Shown here one piece after another: positions 1-7,448 of a stretch of DNA of 64,000 nucleotides. The notes beneath the pieces are model-generated. The model made no database searches. It was not told the DNA's origin and worked only from the letters and a program-made list of their open reading frames with translations. Numbering within the stretch: the stretch's first letter is position 1; every line of letters starts with the position of its first letter. The position numbers and the translations under genes were made by a program. This stretch comes from Flavobacterium sp. LC2016-12. Lineage in GTDB: Bacteria > Bacteroidota > Bacteroidia > Flavobacteriales > Flavobacteriaceae. The stretch lies in NCBI RefSeq assembly GCF_015351595.1, contig NZ_JADKPT010000012.1, positions 108,890-172,889 on the forward strand, in the 5' to 3' direction.

Positions 1-321
1 AACAAGTAATAAAGTTGGGCCAAAATAAGCAATGGCTTCATCGCCTTTTGCAAAGTGGGATATAATGGCACCTGACATCGCGAAGAAGAAACCGGCATAA
101 GCCCATTCTTTTAATAACGGGAATTTCGGAATTAGTATTGCGATAACGCCTAGCAATTTCCAAACTCCCAGTATAACCAGAAAATAAAGCGGATAGCCTA
201 AATGTGCCATCATATCCACTTCTTCTTTAATTTGTAATATCTGCACGATTCCCGTTGCAGTCATTCCTAATGCCAGCCATAGTGTGGCAACCCAGTATAT
301 AATTTTGTTTCTCTTTGTCAT
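1..321 (-). CDS. DoxX-like membrane protein (partial, runs off left edge)
   Basis: The ATG is at 321 and the frame stays open to base 1, so about 107 N-terminal residues are present and the C-terminus lies outside the window. The visible part has an N-terminal hydrophobic segment (IIYWVATLWLALGMTATGIV), a second around LYFLVILGVWKLLGVIAIL, and a third, which fits the small four-helix DoxX-like family. A KFPLLKEWAYAG stretch typical of the family follows the second helix. It is the third gene of a minus-strand operon after the ArsR regulator and the SRPBCC protein and starts 6 bases past the SRPBCC stop. That arrangement is common in Bacteroidota. The exact function of such DoxX-like proteins is not established. 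Confidence 0.85.
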   Translation of the reverse strand, partial: MTKRNKIIYWVATLWLALGMTATGIVQILQIKEEVDMMAHLGYPLYFLVILGVWKLLGVIAILIPKFPLLKEWAYAGFFFAMSGAIISHFAKGDEAIAYFGPTLLLV

Positions 322-327
322 GATATT

Positions 328-795
328 TTATTTTAGTTTACTAACGATTTCTTGTAATCTGTTGTGGGCCATATTGATGCCTTGTTTAAACGGAAGCTGC
401 ATCATTTGATCTCTTAATGCATTTGATTTGTAAACAATTTGCATAGTCAGTTTGCTGGTATTTTCTGTGAGTGCTTCAAATTCCAGAAACTCCAATTGAA
501 CTGCAAAAGGGGAATTTTCCATTTCAAATGTTCTGGTGATTTTTTGATTGGGAATATACTCATGAATAGCGCCATTAATCTGCAACACCACATTTCCTTT
601 TGCATCGCTGGTTTCAAATTGATATCCACCATGTTTTTTGTTTTCCAGTTTTAATACTTTGGTTCCCATCCATTGTTCTACAATTCCGGGTTCTATATAC
701 GCTTTGAAAAGCAAGGAAACAGGTAAATCAAAATCTCTGGTAATGACGAGTTCCTGTTTGCCGTCTTCGGCATTTATTTTTGTTTTTAATTCCAT
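328..795 (-). CDS. SRPBCC / AHSA1-family protein
   Basis: A 155-residue protein of the START-like SRPBCC fold, subgroup resembling activator of Hsp90 ATPase homologue 1. The family signature is seen as an early strand (LVITRDFDLPVSLLFKAYI), a central W-M-G motif (VEQWMGTKV), and a C-terminal helix (FKQGINMAHNRLQEIV) that would line the ligand cavity. Proteins of this type usually bind hydrophobic ligands; no substrate can be assigned. It sits 6 bp after the ArsR regulator stop and 6 bp before the DoxX-like gene, so the three are almost certainly co-transcribed. Length is typical for the family. Confidence 0.9.
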   Translation of the reverse strand: MELKTKINAEDGKQELVITRDFDLPVSLLFKAYIEPGIVEQWMGTKVLKLENKKHGGYQFETSDAKGNVVLQINGAIHEYIPNQKITRTFEMENSPFAVQLEFLEFEALTENTSKLTMQIVYKSNALRDQMMQLPFKQGINMAHNRLQEIVSKLK

Positions 796-801
796 ATTGG
801 T

Positions 802-1125
802 TTAGTTTTCTGGTTTATAGTTTTTCATGATGTCCTCAAGTTTATTGAATCGATCATCCCACATTTTTATGAAAGGTTCGATAAATTCAGCAACTTCTCT
901 CATTCTTTCCGCATTTATAGTGTAATGTACTTCCCGACCGTTTTGTGTTTGCTGAAGTAATTCACATTCGGTCAGGATTTTTAAATGTTTGGATACGGTT
1001 GGTCGTGCGGTGTCAAAATTGGATGCGATCGCTCCGGCTGTCATCGAATGCGAAGTCACCAAAAGTAAAATAGCTCTTCTTGTCGGATCGGCTATAGCCT
1101 GAAATACATCTCGTCTTAAATTCAT
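802..1125 (-). CDS. ArsR-family transcriptional regulator
   Basis: A 107-residue winged-helix repressor. The N-terminal stretch VFQAIADPTRRAILLLV and the recognition region ARPTVSKHLKILTECELL are classic ArsR features, followed by the wing (NGREVHYTIN). No paired Cys metal site of the ArsR/SmtB type is visible, so it probably belongs to the non-metal group often linked to SRPBCC and DoxX genes. It is the first gene of the operon. Its promoter (1144-1174) is covered by two copies of a 17-bp direct repeat, which suggests autorepression. Confidence 0.93.
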   Translation of the reverse strand: MNLRRDVFQAIADPTRRAILLLVTSHSMTAGAIASNFDTARPTVSKHLKILTECELLQQTQNGREVHYTINAERMREVAEFIEPFIKMWDDRFNKLEDIMKNYKPEN

Positions 1126-1127
1126 TG

Positions 1128-1170
1128 TGAAGTTATTTGGCTACAAATGTATATGAAGTTATTTGGCTAC
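1128..1170. repeat. 17-bp direct repeat flanking the arsR -7 box (candidate operator)
   Basis: TGAAGTTATTTGGCTAC occurs exactly twice, at 1128-1144 and 1154-1170, 26 bp apart. One copy fills the spacer between the -33 and -7 elements; the other spans the region from the -7 box to the ArsR start codon. This placement is what a repressor site would need. That ArsR binds it is inference. Confidence 0.6.
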
Positions 1171-1174
1171 GCAA
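1144..1174 (-). promoter_or_regulatory. Promoter of the arsR operon
   Basis: On the minus strand a TTG (1174-1172) lies 20 bp from TACATTTG (1151-1144), a full match to the Bacteroidota consensus TTG-N19..22-TAnnTTTG. The -7 box is about 20 bases ahead of the ArsR start codon. Confidence 0.75.
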
Positions 1175-1288
1175 ATATTTTGAGATATTTTTTTTTATAA
1201 TTAACTGTTAATGAGTGATAAATGTGGTTGTGTGGTGATATTTTTGAAATACTAAAAGAAGAAAGCGATTCATTATCAGGTATAAATG

Positions 1289-1328
1289 AAAAAGGTATAA
1301 AGAAGAATTTCCCTTTTTATACCTTTTT
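1289..1328 (-). terminator. Rho-independent terminator of the orphan gene
   Basis: A 13-bp perfect stem (AAAAAGGTATAAA at 1289-1301 with TTTATACCTTTTT at 1316-1328) around a 14-base loop. It ends in a T run on either strand and lies just downstream of the minus-strand gene ending at 1385. Confidence 0.6.
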
Positions 1329-1384
1329 GGTAACCTTGGTGGTACAGAATTCGAATCAATTACTATGGATTACTTGTGGGTATT

Positions 1385-2353
1385 TTATCCTTTGGTATTT
1401 CTCTTGGCTATCAATTTGTCGTATGCTTCTTGTCCGTCAAAGCAATTTTCTCCTCGTTTAGTTACAAATTTTTCTTTAAGCCAATTTTTAAGCTGAGTTG
1501 TTATTGTTTCAAATTGACTAGACTTATCTTTTACATTTCCTTTCTCAAGATACTGATTACAGAAATTTATGTAATACAAAAGACCATAACCCATCATTAC
1601 ATAGGGAGCTGTTAATTGTATTAATTCGTTTCTTCTCCAAATCTCATCTTTTAAATATATTCCATTAGCATCAATCAACTTTATGTAGCTCGAGGTTTCC
1701 AATTCATTTTCAGAAAAATAGAAATTTAAGTATCTATGATTGACTGTGATGATTTGTATTGCTTTTTCAAATGATACTTTTTCAAATCTCCTTTTGTTTT
1801 CTGGATGTTGAGAAAACCAACAATAAACGTTAAGATTTAAGTCGTTGAATATGTAATCCAAAAGGTCTTTTAAATTGTCTCCTGACCAATAACTTGTTAA
1901 TTCTTGGAACTTATATCTAATCTTTGGCTCCGAACAAAAAGTAATGGGATTTTCAATTAATTGTTTAGTTGGAGAATAATCAATATCTATTGAAATTGCT
2001 TTAGAAATTTTATTGCATAGGATGCAAGTTGTTATAATTCTTACCTCCCTAAAATCTTCCGTTCCAACTCTTGGTATGTAATGAAATGCAACATAAAACC
2101 ATTCGCTTTTACAACTACATTTTTTCTTTTTAGGATATTCACTTTGTATTAAGTCATACCAGTAATCTATACTGTCAAGAATAAGGTAGTTTTCTTCTTT
2201 TTTAGTTGTCAAAAGTCCAACTCCCTCATTTTTAAGCAAACGAACTTGAAATTCATTTAATCCGCTTTCCGTCGATATGTTTTTTATTACTTCCTGTTTC
2301 AAAATGTTGCAAATTACTATTTGAACAAGTGAACTTAATAACTTTATGATCAA
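1385..2353 (-). CDS. Hypothetical protein with CxC/CxxC motif, no ATG start
   Basis: A 322-residue protein I cannot assign. It has a possible zinc-binding pattern, CSC near residue 81 and CILC near residue 110, and is rich in aromatic residues. The frame opens with TTG at 2353 and has no early in-frame ATG. It stays open further upstream, through the 3' half of the decayed tRNA-Leu, to a stop near 2445. The true start is therefore unclear and the gene may have lost its 5' end. It is isolated on both sides, has its own downstream terminator, and is absent from any recognisable operon. Its position at the 3' end of a tRNA relic suggests horizontal arrival. No defence, transposase or nuclease motif was recognised. 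Confidence 0.6.
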   Translation of the reverse strand: MIIKLLSSLVQIVICNILKQEVIKNISTESGLNEFQVRLLKNEGVGLLTTKKEENYLILDSIDYWYDLIQSEYPKKKKCSCKSEWFYVAFHYIPRVGTEDFREVRIITTCILCNKISKAISIDIDYSPTKQLIENPITFCSEPKIRYKFQELTSYWSGDNLKDLLDYIFNDLNLNVYCWFSQHPENKRRFEKVSFEKAIQIITVNHRYLNFYFSENELETSSYIKLIDANGIYLKDEIWRRNELIQLTAPYVMMGYGLLYYINFCNQYLEKGNVKDKSSQFETITTQLKNWLKEKFVTKRGENCFDGQEAYDKLIAKRNTKG

Positions 2354-2384
2354 AATGCAAATAAAAAGTTCTTCTATAATTTTA

Positions 2385-2485
2385 GATCCTTGAGGGATTT
2401 TGAACTGAATTTTATAATTAACATGTTGGGAATTAGATTTTAACCCTCAATCAAAATGGCAAGTGTACCATTTCTCCACATGACC
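2385..2485 (-). pseudogene. Decayed tRNA-Leu
   Basis: Read on the minus strand, 2485 downward gives GGTCATGTGGAGAAATGGTA, nearly the same as the intact tRNA-Leu(GAG) at 36543 (GGCCATGTGGAGAAACGGTA). The T-arm relic GTTCAAAATCCCTC also remains near 2400. The acceptor stem no longer pairs, the anticodon arm is degraded and the variable region is expanded, so it cannot be functional. It lies downstream of tRNA-Lys in the same order as the intact cassette at 36.5 kb. Confidence 0.7.
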
Positions 2486-2489
2486 TAAA

Positions 2490-2525
2490 ATAAAAAAAGG
2501 TTGAGTAAAATAAATTACTCAACCT
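2490..2525 (-). terminator. Terminator-like hairpin after tRNA-Lys
   Basis: Perfect 11-bp stem: AGGTTGAGTAA (2498-2508) pairs with TTACTCAACCT (2515-2525). On the minus strand it is followed by a seven-T run. A related hairpin lies at the same place (about 36552-36586) in the second tRNA cassette. Confidence 0.6.
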
Positions 2526-2529
2526 TTTG

Positions 2530-2602
2530 TGACCCGACTGGGGCTCGAACCCAGGACCCCATCATTAAAAGTGATGTGCTCTACCAACTGAGCTATCGAG
2601 TC
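2530..2602 (-). tRNA. tRNA-Lys(TTT)
   Basis: 73 nt with a complete cloverleaf: acceptor GACTCGA pairs with TCGGGTC, the anticodon loop is CTTTTAA (anticodon TTT), the T-loop is GTTCGAGCC, and the discriminator base is A. CCA is not encoded. It differs by one base in the D-loop from the two copies near 36.6 kb. Confidence 0.97.
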
Positions 2603-2627
2603 ATAATTCCATTCTTCAATGGGGGTG

Positions 2628-2660
2628 CAAATATAGGAAGTTTTTTTTGGTAATACCCAA
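2628..2660 (-). promoter_or_regulatory. Promoter of tRNA-Lys
   Basis: Minus strand TTG (2660-2658), 22-bp spacer, TATATTTG (2635-2628). The -7 box is about 26 bases before the tRNA 5' end. The surrounding bases (ggtgcaaatata) match the promoter of the second tRNA cassette. Confidence 0.65.
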
Positions 2661-2714
2661 TAAATATGATTTAAAAAACTTGGCAATAGCTATTTTTTTT
2701 TAACTCGCTGTTTA

Positions 2715-3593
2715 CTAGAAATTTCGAATCGTAGCAAATTCTTTTCTGTAGGTACTTGGCGTTTTTCCTGTTATCTGTTTAAAATGCTTGTTGAAATTTA
2801 CAAAATTCTGATAACCACTTTCATAGCATACATCTGAAACAGATAGCTTTTCATTTTGCAAAAGTTTGCAGGCATGTCCTGTTCGTAGTTCATTTAAAAA
2901 ACGGGTAAACGATTTTTGGGCTCGTTTTTTAAAGAAACTGCAAAATGCCGGTGGTGTCATGTGAGCGACAGATGCAATCGTTTCTAATGAAATGGGTTTG
3001 GTAAAATTCATCATAATGTATTTGTACACCTGATTCATTCTTTCTGTGTCTTTTTCATTATAGGAATGGAAATATCCTAAGCCGGCAAGCAGCTCATATT
3101 CATCAGTATTGAGCATAATATTTACGATCTTGAGAAATTCAATTATTCGTTGAAGCCCTTCCGTCGTTGTCATTTTTTCTAAGTGCTTGGTTATTTTTGT
3201 TCTGGTTTTTCCGGTAAAACGCATGCCTCTTTCTGCTTTTTCAAAAAGACTCTTTTTCTTGGATAAATCCTCGGGCTCCGTGCACAGTTTTTCATAGAAA
3301 TTAATTGGAAAATAAATTACAATAGCTTCAACAGATTTATTTCTATTGTGTTGATTATTTGGCACGTCTTCATACCACATATGAGGTAAGTTCGGACTCA
3401 TTAGTACTAAATCTCCATCAGAAAAATTGGTGATACTATCTCCAATAATTCTTTTTCCACTGCTTTTTTTAACAAAACTTAATTCGCAAAAATCATGAAA
3501 GTGCAAAGTGGCATCAAAATCATGTTCTTTAACTTTTTTGACACTAACCAAAGACGAATTTTGTTTAGGTAACTCAATTAATATCGCTTTCAT
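2715..3593 (-). CDS. AraC-family transcriptional regulator
   Basis: A 292-residue regulator with an N-terminal cupin-like sensor (LHFHDFCELSFVKKSSGKR, then DGDLVLMSPNLPHMW) and a C-terminal pair of helix-turn-helix motifs (ISLETIASVAHMTPPAFCSF and the terminal SVCYESGYQNF-type motif written here as SDVCYESGYQNFVNFNKHFK). It is divergent from the sugar-catabolic operon starting at 3779, with a 185-bp shared region, so it is the probable activator of that locus. Cupin AraC proteins of this type usually sense a sugar or sugar acid; the ligand here is unknown. Confidence 0.93.
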   Translation of the reverse strand: MKAILIELPKQNSSLVSVKKVKEHDFDATLHFHDFCELSFVKKSSGKRIIGDSITNFSDGDLVLMSPNLPHMWYEDVPNNQHNRNKSVEAIVIYFPINFYEKLCTEPEDLSKKKSLFEKAERGMRFTGKTRTKITKHLEKMTTTEGLQRIIEFLKIVNIMLNTDEYELLAGLGYFHSYNEKDTERMNQVYKYIMMNFTKPISLETIASVAHMTPPAFCSFFKKRAQKSFTRFLNELRTGHACKLLQNEKLSVSDVCYESGYQNFVNFNKHFKQITGKTPSTYRKEFATIRNF

Positions 3594-3617
3594 CTTGTAT
3601 TCATAGTTAATGATTAA

Positions 3618-3699
3618 AACTTAACTTAAACAATATTACACATAATTGTTTTACGAATTCTTAAAGTGATTAAAATAGTTTAAGTATTAGTTAAGTTAG
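3618..3699. promoter_or_regulatory. Inverted repeats in the AraC / catabolic operon divergent region
   Basis: AACTTAACTTAAAC at 3618-3631 is repeated in inverse orientation as GTTTAAG (3678-3684) and GTTAAGTTAG (3690-3699). The sites lie between the divergent starts at 3593 and 3779, upstream of the -7 box at 3726. They are candidate AraC sites; the binding is inferred only from position and symmetry. Confidence 0.4.
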
Positions 3700-3725
3700 T
3701 GTAAATAGGAAAATAGGTTATAGCG

Positions 3726-3733
3726 TAGTTTTG
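3726..3733 (+). promoter_or_regulatory. Promoter -7 box of the catabolic operon
   Basis: TAGTTTTG is a perfect TAnnTTTG match 46 bases ahead of the RraA-like start. No good TTG is found at the usual distance, as expected for a promoter that needs an activator such as the adjacent AraC protein. Confidence 0.5.
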
Positions 3734-3778
3734 ACATATGTTTAAATCAGTAATTAATTAAATAAAAATTCGAGGGTA

Positions 3779-4471
3779 ATGGAAACTATATTTTGGAAGA
3801 ACGACGATGAGCTTTTTGATATTGTACGTAACGAACTTTATACAGCTGTAGTAGGAGATGTTATGGATAAATTAGGTTTGTTAAACCAATTTCTGCCACC
3901 ACAAATACAGCCTTTGCAGGATGATATGTTCATTATAGGTCGTGCGATGACCGTATTAGAAGCAGATGTTGTTTCAGATTCCAGTAGTAATAATCCAGTT
4001 TTGAATAAACCTTTTGGATTGATGTTAGAAGCATTGGATGATTTGAAAAAAAATGAAGTTTACATCTGTACCGGTTCTTCGCCATCTTATGCTTTATGGG
4101 GAGAGCTGATGGCAACACGTGCACAAATATTAGGAGCAGCCGGTGCAGTTGTTGACGGTTATTCAAGAGATACCAGAGGAATATTAGAATTAAAATTTCC
4201 TTCTTTTTCTTATGGAAGATATGCTCAGGATCAGGCACCGCGTGGAAAAGTAATTGATTTTAGAGTGCCAATAGAAATAAAAGGAGTGAGAATTAATTCG
4301 GGTGACATTGTTATTGGCGATATAGATGGTGTTTGTATAGTTCCAAGAGCAGTTGAAGAACAAGTATTCCGTCTTTCAATAGAAAAAGCAAGAGGCGAAA
4401 AAATGGTTCAAAAGAAAATATTGGAAGGAATGAGCACCAAAGAAGCTTTTGACAAATACGGTATCATGTAA
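3779..4471 (+). CDS. RraA-like protein (HMG/CHA aldolase superfamily)
   Basis: A 230-residue protein of the RraA / dimethylmenaquinone-methyltransferase-like fold. The signature AAGAVVDGYSRDTRGI matches the family's GxxVxDGxxRD loop, with the Arg and Asp that bind pyruvate and metal in the class II aldolases 4-hydroxy-4-methyl-2-oxoglutarate aldolase and 4-carboxy-4-hydroxy-2-oxoadipate aldolase. GDIVIGDIDGVCIVPR is the other conserved block. RraA itself regulates RNase E, but here the gene heads a sugar-acid operon, which favours an enzymatic role as a 2-keto acid aldolase or oxaloacetate decarboxylase. The substrate cannot be read from the sequence. Confidence 0.88.
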   Translation: METIFWKNDDELFDIVRNELYTAVVGDVMDKLGLLNQFLPPQIQPLQDDMFIIGRAMTVLEADVVSDSSSNNPVLNKPFGLMLEALDDLKKNEVYICTGSSPSYALWGELMATRAQILGAAGAVVDGYSRDTRGILELKFPSFSYGRYAQDQAPRGKVIDFRVPIEIKGVRINSGDIVIGDIDGVCIVPRAVEEQVFRLSIEKARGEKMVQKKILEGMSTKEAFDKYGIM

Positions 4472-4531
4472 ATTTTTGAAACTGAATTTCTGACTTGTAT
4501 TTAAGTCTTTATAAAACATCAATTCACCAAA

Positions 4532-7447
4532 ATGAAAAAAACAACAATAATAACCTTTTTATGCTGGGTTGCTTTTATCTGTCCCGCAGCTGCGCAAACA
4601 AAAAGCATTCAAAATTTTGAAGTTCCTGTCCTTACACCATTTCCTGCTGCTATTGCCGGCGTTTCTTCGCCTGTAGTATCTTTAAATGGGAGTTGGGATT
4701 TTGATATAAAAGAACAAGCTCAAAAAGCAAAAAAGATTCAGGTACCAGGAGAATGGGAAATGCAGGGATACAGTGTAAAAGAAGGTCAAACAGCTTTGTA
4801 TACTAAAAAGTTGGCTATTCCGGCCAATTGGAAAGGAAACCAAATTAAAATCAGGTTTGATGCTGTAAGTTCTCATGCTTTGGTTAAAATAAACGGAAAA
4901 ACGGTCGGAGAACATGAGGGAAGTTTTGTTCCTTTTGAAGTCGATATCACAAATCAGTTAAATTATAAAGAAGATGTTCTGGAAGTTGAGGTTCAGGCTT
5001 TAACCGTTAGTGATCGATTGGCGTGTACTTCTCAATATGCCTGCCATACAGTTGGCGGACTTTTGAGGAAAGTAACTTTATTTGCGGTTGCCCCAATTTA
5101 TATCGCTTCAGCAAATAACAATACTGTTTTTGATGCTTCTTATAATAATGCTTCCCTGACGATCACGAATGCTGTGGCAAGTACTTTATCAGCTTCTGAA
5201 GAGGCGTATTTTCAATTTACTCTTTTTGATGCGGCTGGAAAAGTGGTTGCAAAAAAGACCTCAGCAGTAAAAAAAATCACTGCAAATACTACGGCTGATA
5301 TTGAAACAGTTTTAGAAATAAAATCTCCAAAACATTGGGATCCGGAGCATCCTTATTTGTATAAACTGCAAACAGAATTATTTGTAAATAACACTAAGAA
5401 ACAAACAAACGAGCAAAAAGTAGGATTTCGTCAAATCGTTATTAAAGGAAATCAGTTTTTTGTTAACGGGAAAGCAATCAAATTGCATGGTGTAAACCGT
5501 CATTCTGTGCATCCTTTAACGGGGCGGAGCATTTTGCCAACATTGGATAGAAAAGATGCCGAATTATTTAAGGTCGCGAATTGCAATTATATCCGTACAT
5601 CACATTATCCTCCTTCTGAAGAGTTTTTGAATGCAGCAGACGAATTAGGATTGTTTGTGGAAAGTGAAGCATCATTGACATGGATTCAGCATGGAGCATC
5701 ACCAATTTGGAAATTGTGGAATTATAGAGATGAAAAATTCCTTCCTTTTATGGTAAGAGCCAATATGGATAATGTATTAGCGGGACGTAATCATCCTTCC
5801 ATCATTATTTGGTCATTAGGAAATGAATCGAAATGGAGTCCGCTTTGGGAAAAAGTAAATAAGATTGTCAAAGAAATGGATCCTTCAAGACCCACAAGTT
5901 TTCATGATCAGTGTTGGGGAGGTTTCAACAATGCAGGCAGCAAAGCCGATGTAGCCAATTATCATTATCCCGGAATTAATGGACCAAAAGCAACAGACAC
6001 CATGTCAAGACCAACATTGTTTGGAGAATATGCTCATTTATCGACTTACAACCGTAGAGAATTATTAAGTGATCCGGGTGTTAGAAGTGCTTACAATGAA
6101 CCGCTTGTACAGTTTTATGATTCGATTTACAAACATAAAGGAAATTTAGGCGGCGCAATATGGAGTGGTATTGATGATATTTTTCATATGCCTGACGGAA
6201 GAATTGTAGGTTACGGACCATGGGGACCTCTGGATGCGTGGCGAAGACCAAAACCAGAATATTACGGTATGAAAAAGGCTTATTCTCCAATAAGAATTAC
6301 GAATGTAAATTGGGGAACACTGGCAAAAGGCTTTGTAGAATTAAGTGTGGAAAATCGATTTGATTTCACCTCATTTAAAGAAATTAAAATTGAAGTAAAA
6401 GCAAATGGTAGTTCTAAATTGATTTCTTCTGTTATTCCGGCAAGAGGGGAAGGCATTATTAGAGTTCCTCTGGACAAAAGAACAACGGGATTTTATATTT
6501 CGTTTACTAATTCAAATGGGACAATTGTCGAGGAAGAACAATATGAACACAAGATTTTAACTAAATTAGAAGAGCCAAAAGTAGCGCTTTCATTTTCTGA
6601 AAGTGAGTCGGCCATAACAGTTAAACAAGGAGAGGTCAGTTATTTGATTAATAAAGTAACGGGAATCATCACCAATATTACAAAGAACAATCAGACGATA
6701 GCAATACAAGGACCGGTTTTTTGTTTTGTTCCAATGAATGATGAAGACGGTGGAAAACCAAATGTGGCCGGTGAAACGTATCAGAATAATATCTACCCAG
6801 TAAAAAATTATCCACTTTACACTTTGTTTGCGACAGACCTTACACCCAAACAAACCGAAAAAGGAATTATGGTCGACATGAAAACAGCCTATATTGATGT
6901 CAAAGGAAAACAATCGTATTTGTTTACTGCTGACGGAAAATTAGAAACAACCTATGAGGTGGAATATGGTGAAACGGATCAAAGCCCATATCAATACGGT
7001 CTGTTAATGCAGTTGCCAAAACAATTTGACCAGTTAAGCTGGAAACGCAAAGGCGAATTTACAATCTATCCTGAAAATGATATTGCAAGAATTGAAGGAA
7101 CGACAATGTTAAATGCAAAACATGTAAACGGGGTTGAAGAGCCGGGCGTTGCACCAACCGGAGACTGGAAGGATGATGCTAACGATTTAGGAAGCAATGA
7201 TTTTCGGTCAACAAAAAGACATATTGAATCGGCACAGCTCCAGGATAAAACAGGAAATGCTATAAAAGTACTTTCAGATGGAACGCAAGCCTCAAGAAGC
7301 TGGTTGCAAGATGAACAAATACAATGGTTAATTTCTGACTACAGCAATTCAGGATCTGAACCTTTTTACGGAAGTCCGCATAGCAATGGCAGAATAAAAA
7401 CTAAAAATAAAACGCTAAAAGGAAAATTAACGCTTACGATTAATTAA
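4532..7447 (+). CDS. Glycoside hydrolase family 2 (beta-galactosidase type)
   Basis: A 971-residue exported enzyme. A Sec signal peptide ends near AAAQ (residues 19-22). A sugar-binding jelly roll (about 50-190), an immunoglobulin-like domain (190-300) and a TIM-barrel catalytic domain (300-590) follow, then beta domains to the end like the C-terminal domains of LacZ-type enzymes. GVNRHSVHPLTGR (320-332) is the GH2 signature. The acid/base is Glu432 in WSLGNES and the nucleophile Glu499 in LFGEY. GH2 members can be beta-galactosidases, glucuronidases or mannosidases; the HxxHPxxGR motif favours beta-galactosidase. It is followed after 1 base by the GH95-like gene. Confidence 0.92.
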   Translation: MKKTTIITFLCWVAFICPAAAQTKSIQNFEVPVLTPFPAAIAGVSSPVVSLNGSWDFDIKEQAQKAKKIQVPGEWEMQGYSVKEGQTALYTKKLAIPANWKGNQIKIRFDAVSSHALVKINGKTVGEHEGSFVPFEVDITNQLNYKEDVLEVEVQALTVSDRLACTSQYACHTVGGLLRKVTLFAVAPIYIASANNNTVFDASYNNASLTITNAVASTLSASEEAYFQFTLFDAAGKVVAKKTSAVKKITANTTADIETVLEIKSPKHWDPEHPYLYKLQTELFVNNTKKQTNEQKVGFRQIVIKGNQFFVNGKAIKLHGVNRHSVHPLTGRSILPTLDRKDAELFKVANCNYIRTSHYPPSEEFLNAADELGLFVESEASLTWIQHGASPIWKLWNYRDEKFLPFMVRANMDNVLAGRNHPSIIIWSLGNESKWSPLWEKVNKIVKEMDPSRPTSFHDQCWGGFNNAGSKADVANYHYPGINGPKATDTMSRPTLFGEYAHLSTYNRRELLSDPGVRSAYNEPLVQFYDSIYKHKGNLGGAIWSGIDDIFHMPDGRIVGYGPWGPLDAWRRPKPEYYGMKKAYSPIRITNVNWGTLAKGFVELSVENRFDFTSFKEIKIEVKANGSSKLISSVIPARGEGIIRVPLDKRTTGFYISFTNSNGTIVEEEQYEHKILTKLEEPKVALSFSESESAITVKQGEVSYLINKVTGIITNITKNNQTIAIQGPVFCFVPMNDEDGGKPNVAGETYQNNIYPVKNYPLYTLFATDLTPKQTEKGIMVDMKTAYIDVKGKQSYLFTADGKLETTYEVEYGETDQSPYQYGLLMQLPKQFDQLSWKRKGEFTIYPENDIARIEGTTMLNAKHVNGVEEPGVAPTGDWKDDANDLGSNDFRSTKRHIESAQLQDKTGNAIKVLSDGTQASRSWLQDEQIQWLISDYSNSGSEPFYGSPHSNGRIKTKNKTLKGKLTLTIN

Positions 7448-7448
7448 A

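Noticed and set aside
1222..1461. Plus-strand 79-codon ORF between arsR promoter and the orphan gene
   Set aside because: It runs across the terminator hairpin at 1289-1328 and antisense into the orphan gene, and has no recognisable domain.
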